Assembly: GCA_963751835.1 (NCBI GenBank)
Contig: CAVVWD010000038.1
Location: 1 to 64,000 of the forward strand
From: JACVRW01 sp963751835
Lineage (GTDB): Bacteria > Actinomycetota > Thermoleophilia > Solirubrobacterales > Thermoleophilaceae
Reading direction: 5' to 3'
Length of the DNA: 64,000 nt
Numbering within the stretch: the stretch's first letter is position 1; each line of letters begins with the position of its first letter. The notes beneath the pieces are model-generated. The model worked only from the letters and a program-made list of their open reading frames with translations, made no database searches and was not told the origin of the DNA. This document shows, in pieces, positions 62,612-64,000 of this stretch. Both the position numbers and the translations under genes were made by a program.

Positions 62612-62962
62612 ATGTCCGCCTCCGCCGTACGGCGCCTGACGGCCGCCGGCCTCGCCTCACTCGCCATCGGAGCAGTGCTGGCGGCTCCGGCCATGGCGGG
62701 GCCCCTCGACCGGGCCGAACAGGCCGCCCGCGCCGCGACGGCTCCCGAGCCGGTCCTGGCCGCGGTCTGCCTCCCGGCCGACAAGCAGCAGCGGAGCGGC
62801 CGCTCCCGGCGAGCCCTGTGCCTGCTCGCGCATCCTGCGCCCGAGGGCAGCATCTGCCGCTCGCTCGTGAGCGTGCGGACGTCCGGCAACGTACGGAGCG
62901 TGAAGCTGATCAGGCGCGTCTGCCTGGCGGTCCGGGACCTGAGGCCGGAGTTCCGGCCCTGA
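62612..62962 (+). CDS. Small secreted protein
   Basis: The 116-residue protein has a signal peptide (about 5-29, ending PAMAG). The mature part is basic with four Cys residues (VCLPADKQQ, ALCLLAHP, SICRSLVS, RVCLAVRD), probably two disulfides. I recognise no family. AAGGAG is correctly spaced before the ATG. The operator-like repeat at 62548 suggests control by the adjacent ATPase regulator. Confidence 0.65.
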   Translation: MSASAVRRLTAAGLASLAIGAVLAAPAMAGPLDRAEQAARAATAPEPVLAAVCLPADKQQRSGRSRRALCLLAHPAPEGSICRSLVSVRTSGNVRSVKLIRRVCLAVRDLRPEFRP

Positions 62963-62978
62963 TCGCGCGCCAACGCGG

Positions 62979-64000
62979 TCAGCGCAGGTAGACCGGGTTC
63001 GACAGGATCCAGGTGCGCTCGCGCCCTTTCGCGCGGCGGAGCGCCTCCACCCTGTACACGCCGGGCTCCTCGACCTCGCGGTCTAGCAGCGTCCCCTCGG
63101 CGGCGGCGATCTCCTCACCGTCGCGAAACAGCCGCACTCGCGCGGGCAGGGGCGTCCGCACCCGCAGCGTCCGCCGGCCGGCCGGCGCCTCGGCACCCAT
63201 CGCAAGGTCGTCGGCCTCGAAGCGGAAGCCGCGCGCCGGCGCGATCGCGTCGACCGCGATGTAGCAGCGCCCTGTACGGAGCGCTCCGTAGACCTGCTCG
63301 CGGTCGTGCTCGAGATCGCGGGAGGGCGCCTCCTCGCACAGCACGTGCGTGCGGATGAAGCGGAACGAGCGCCGGTAGGCCATCAGGCGCAGCGGCACGA
63401 CCGGCCCGATCCGCTTACCGACCTGGTGCGCGTCGAGCCCTCCCAGCGCGACCACCCGGCGCCGGCGGCAGAGCTCGTCCCAGGCGTCGACGTTGCGTGC
63501 CGGCGGGCGCTTGAGAGCCCGAAGCGGCGCGGCGATGAAGAGCAGGACCTGGGCGATGCTGTCCGCCGCCTCGGCTGTGTCGGTCACGAAGCTCCACAGC
63601 TCGACGCCGTGGAGCGCCTCGCTGTCGAGCCCGTCGAAGGGCATCCCGTCGCCGACGCGCCTGAAGCGCCGCGACCCCTGCGACCAGGGGTGCGCGGCGA
63701 AGCCCACACCGCCGGCCTCCGCCACGGCCCGGCAGATCCCGTCCGCGTCCAGCTCGCGGTGGTCGATCGGCTCGTCGATCCCGAAGGCGAGGTAGTGGTT
63801 GTGGCGCCGCGGGGAGACCTCCTCGCCCACCAGCAGCAGCACGTCGCCGTACCAGCCCTCCTCGCCGCGCCGCTTGGCCTCGAGCGTGTCGTGATCGGTG
63901 AGCAGCACCACGTCCACACCGGCGCGGCGGCCCGCGCGGGCGATCTGGCGCACGGTCCCGGTCCCGTCCGAGTAGGTCGAGTGGAGGTGGACCACGCAGG
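62979..64000 (-). CDS. PHP-domain metal-dependent phosphoesterase, 5' end probably outside window
   Basis: The PHP signature blocks are VHLHSTYSDGTG, LLTDHDTLEAK, VGEEVSPRRHNHYLAFG, GFAAHPWSQG and LGGLDAHQVG, which supply the His/Asp/Glu metal ligands of the trinuclear site. The C-terminal 110 residues form a beta-rich module (RTLRVRTPLPARVRLFRDGE). The first in-frame start is GTG at 63995, but it would place the metal motif at residue 2 and the frame is open to the window edge. The true start is therefore probably beyond 64000. The substrate is unknown. Confidence 0.82.
   Translation of the reverse strand, partial: CVVHLHSTYSDGTGTVRQIARAGRRAGVDVVLLTDHDTLEAKRRGEEGWYGDVLLLVGEEVSPRRHNHYLAFGIDEPIDHRELDADGICRAVAEAGGVGFAAHPWSQGSRRFRRVGDGMPFDGLDSEALHGVELWSFVTDTAEAADSIAQVLLFIAAPLRALKRPPARNVDAWDELCRRRRVVALGGLDAHQVGKRIGPVVPLRLMAYRRSFRFIRTHVLCEEAPSRDLEHDREQVYGALRTGRCYIAVDAIAPARGFRFEADDLAMGAEAPAGRRTLRVRTPLPARVRLFRDGEEIAAAEGTLLDREVEEPGVYRVEALRRAKGRERTWILSNPVYLR

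Noticed and set aside
59856..62660. 934-codon minus-strand frame opposite the ATPase regulator
   Set aside because: Antisense shadow; composition is Arg/Gly/His-rich with no domain.

Overview
The window is very GC-rich DNA with tightly packed genes, many GTG starts and many 1-4 base gene overlaps. The gene content fits a soil actinobacterium: OpcA next to Zwf, a transaldolase/glucose-6-phosphate isomerase fusion, a SARP/BTAD regulator, an LPXTG protein, and both caa3- and aa3-type oxidase loci. By overall resemblance I would guess the class Thermoleophilia (Solirubrobacterales-like), but nothing here proves the class. I see no rRNA, tRNA, CRISPR array or insertion sequence, and no gene-free stretch longer than 300 bases.

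Layout. 1-2852: caa3-type oxidase subunits I and II, an AraC-type HTH protein, a CBS-domain protein and two very small membrane proteins. 2959-6616: a murein endopeptidase-like protein, a DUF4394 secreted protein, then ACC deaminase coupled to a VOC-fold protein. 6652-14286: a SARP-like regulator facing a five-gene cassette (metzincin-like protease, membrane protein, EEP-fold hydrolase, Vps62-like protein, M19 dipeptidase), with 11-bp-phased direct repeats between them. 14249-28684: a ROK gene facing a long pentose-phosphate operon (gnd, ROK kinase, tkt, tal-pgi, second gnd, zwf, opcA, pgl, GH15). 28852-33326: ctaC-ctaD-ctaA-ctaB on the minus strand. 33374-36603: a crotonase with a MocR regulator, facing an EamA exporter across repeat operators. 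36739-46045: a giant HAMP-array hybrid kinase, a response regulator/PP2C/anti-sigma kinase fusion, an MBL-fold hydrolase and a secreted protein. 46023-51988: alpha/beta hydrolase, LPXTG protein, PAP2 protein, LPG-synthase-like flippase, thioredoxin reductase, aldonolactone oxidase. 51985-57441: two sulfatases, an alanine-racemase-fold protein, an EamA exporter. 57234-64000: a hydrolase with an uncharacterised partner, a large STAND-like ATPase regulator bracketed by two copies of one operator-like sequence, a small secreted protein and a PHP-domain protein.

Working together. The central operon supplies glucose phosphorylation and the whole oxidative and non-oxidative pentose-phosphate route, with GH15 feeding in glucose. 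The two oxidase loci plus heme A synthesis supply respiration.

Four genes (metzincin-like, tal-pgi, the second ctaD, and the PP2C fusion) each read correctly only across a single-base indel, and a fifth is suspected. All lie in G/C-rich runs, which looks more like residual sequencing error than biology.
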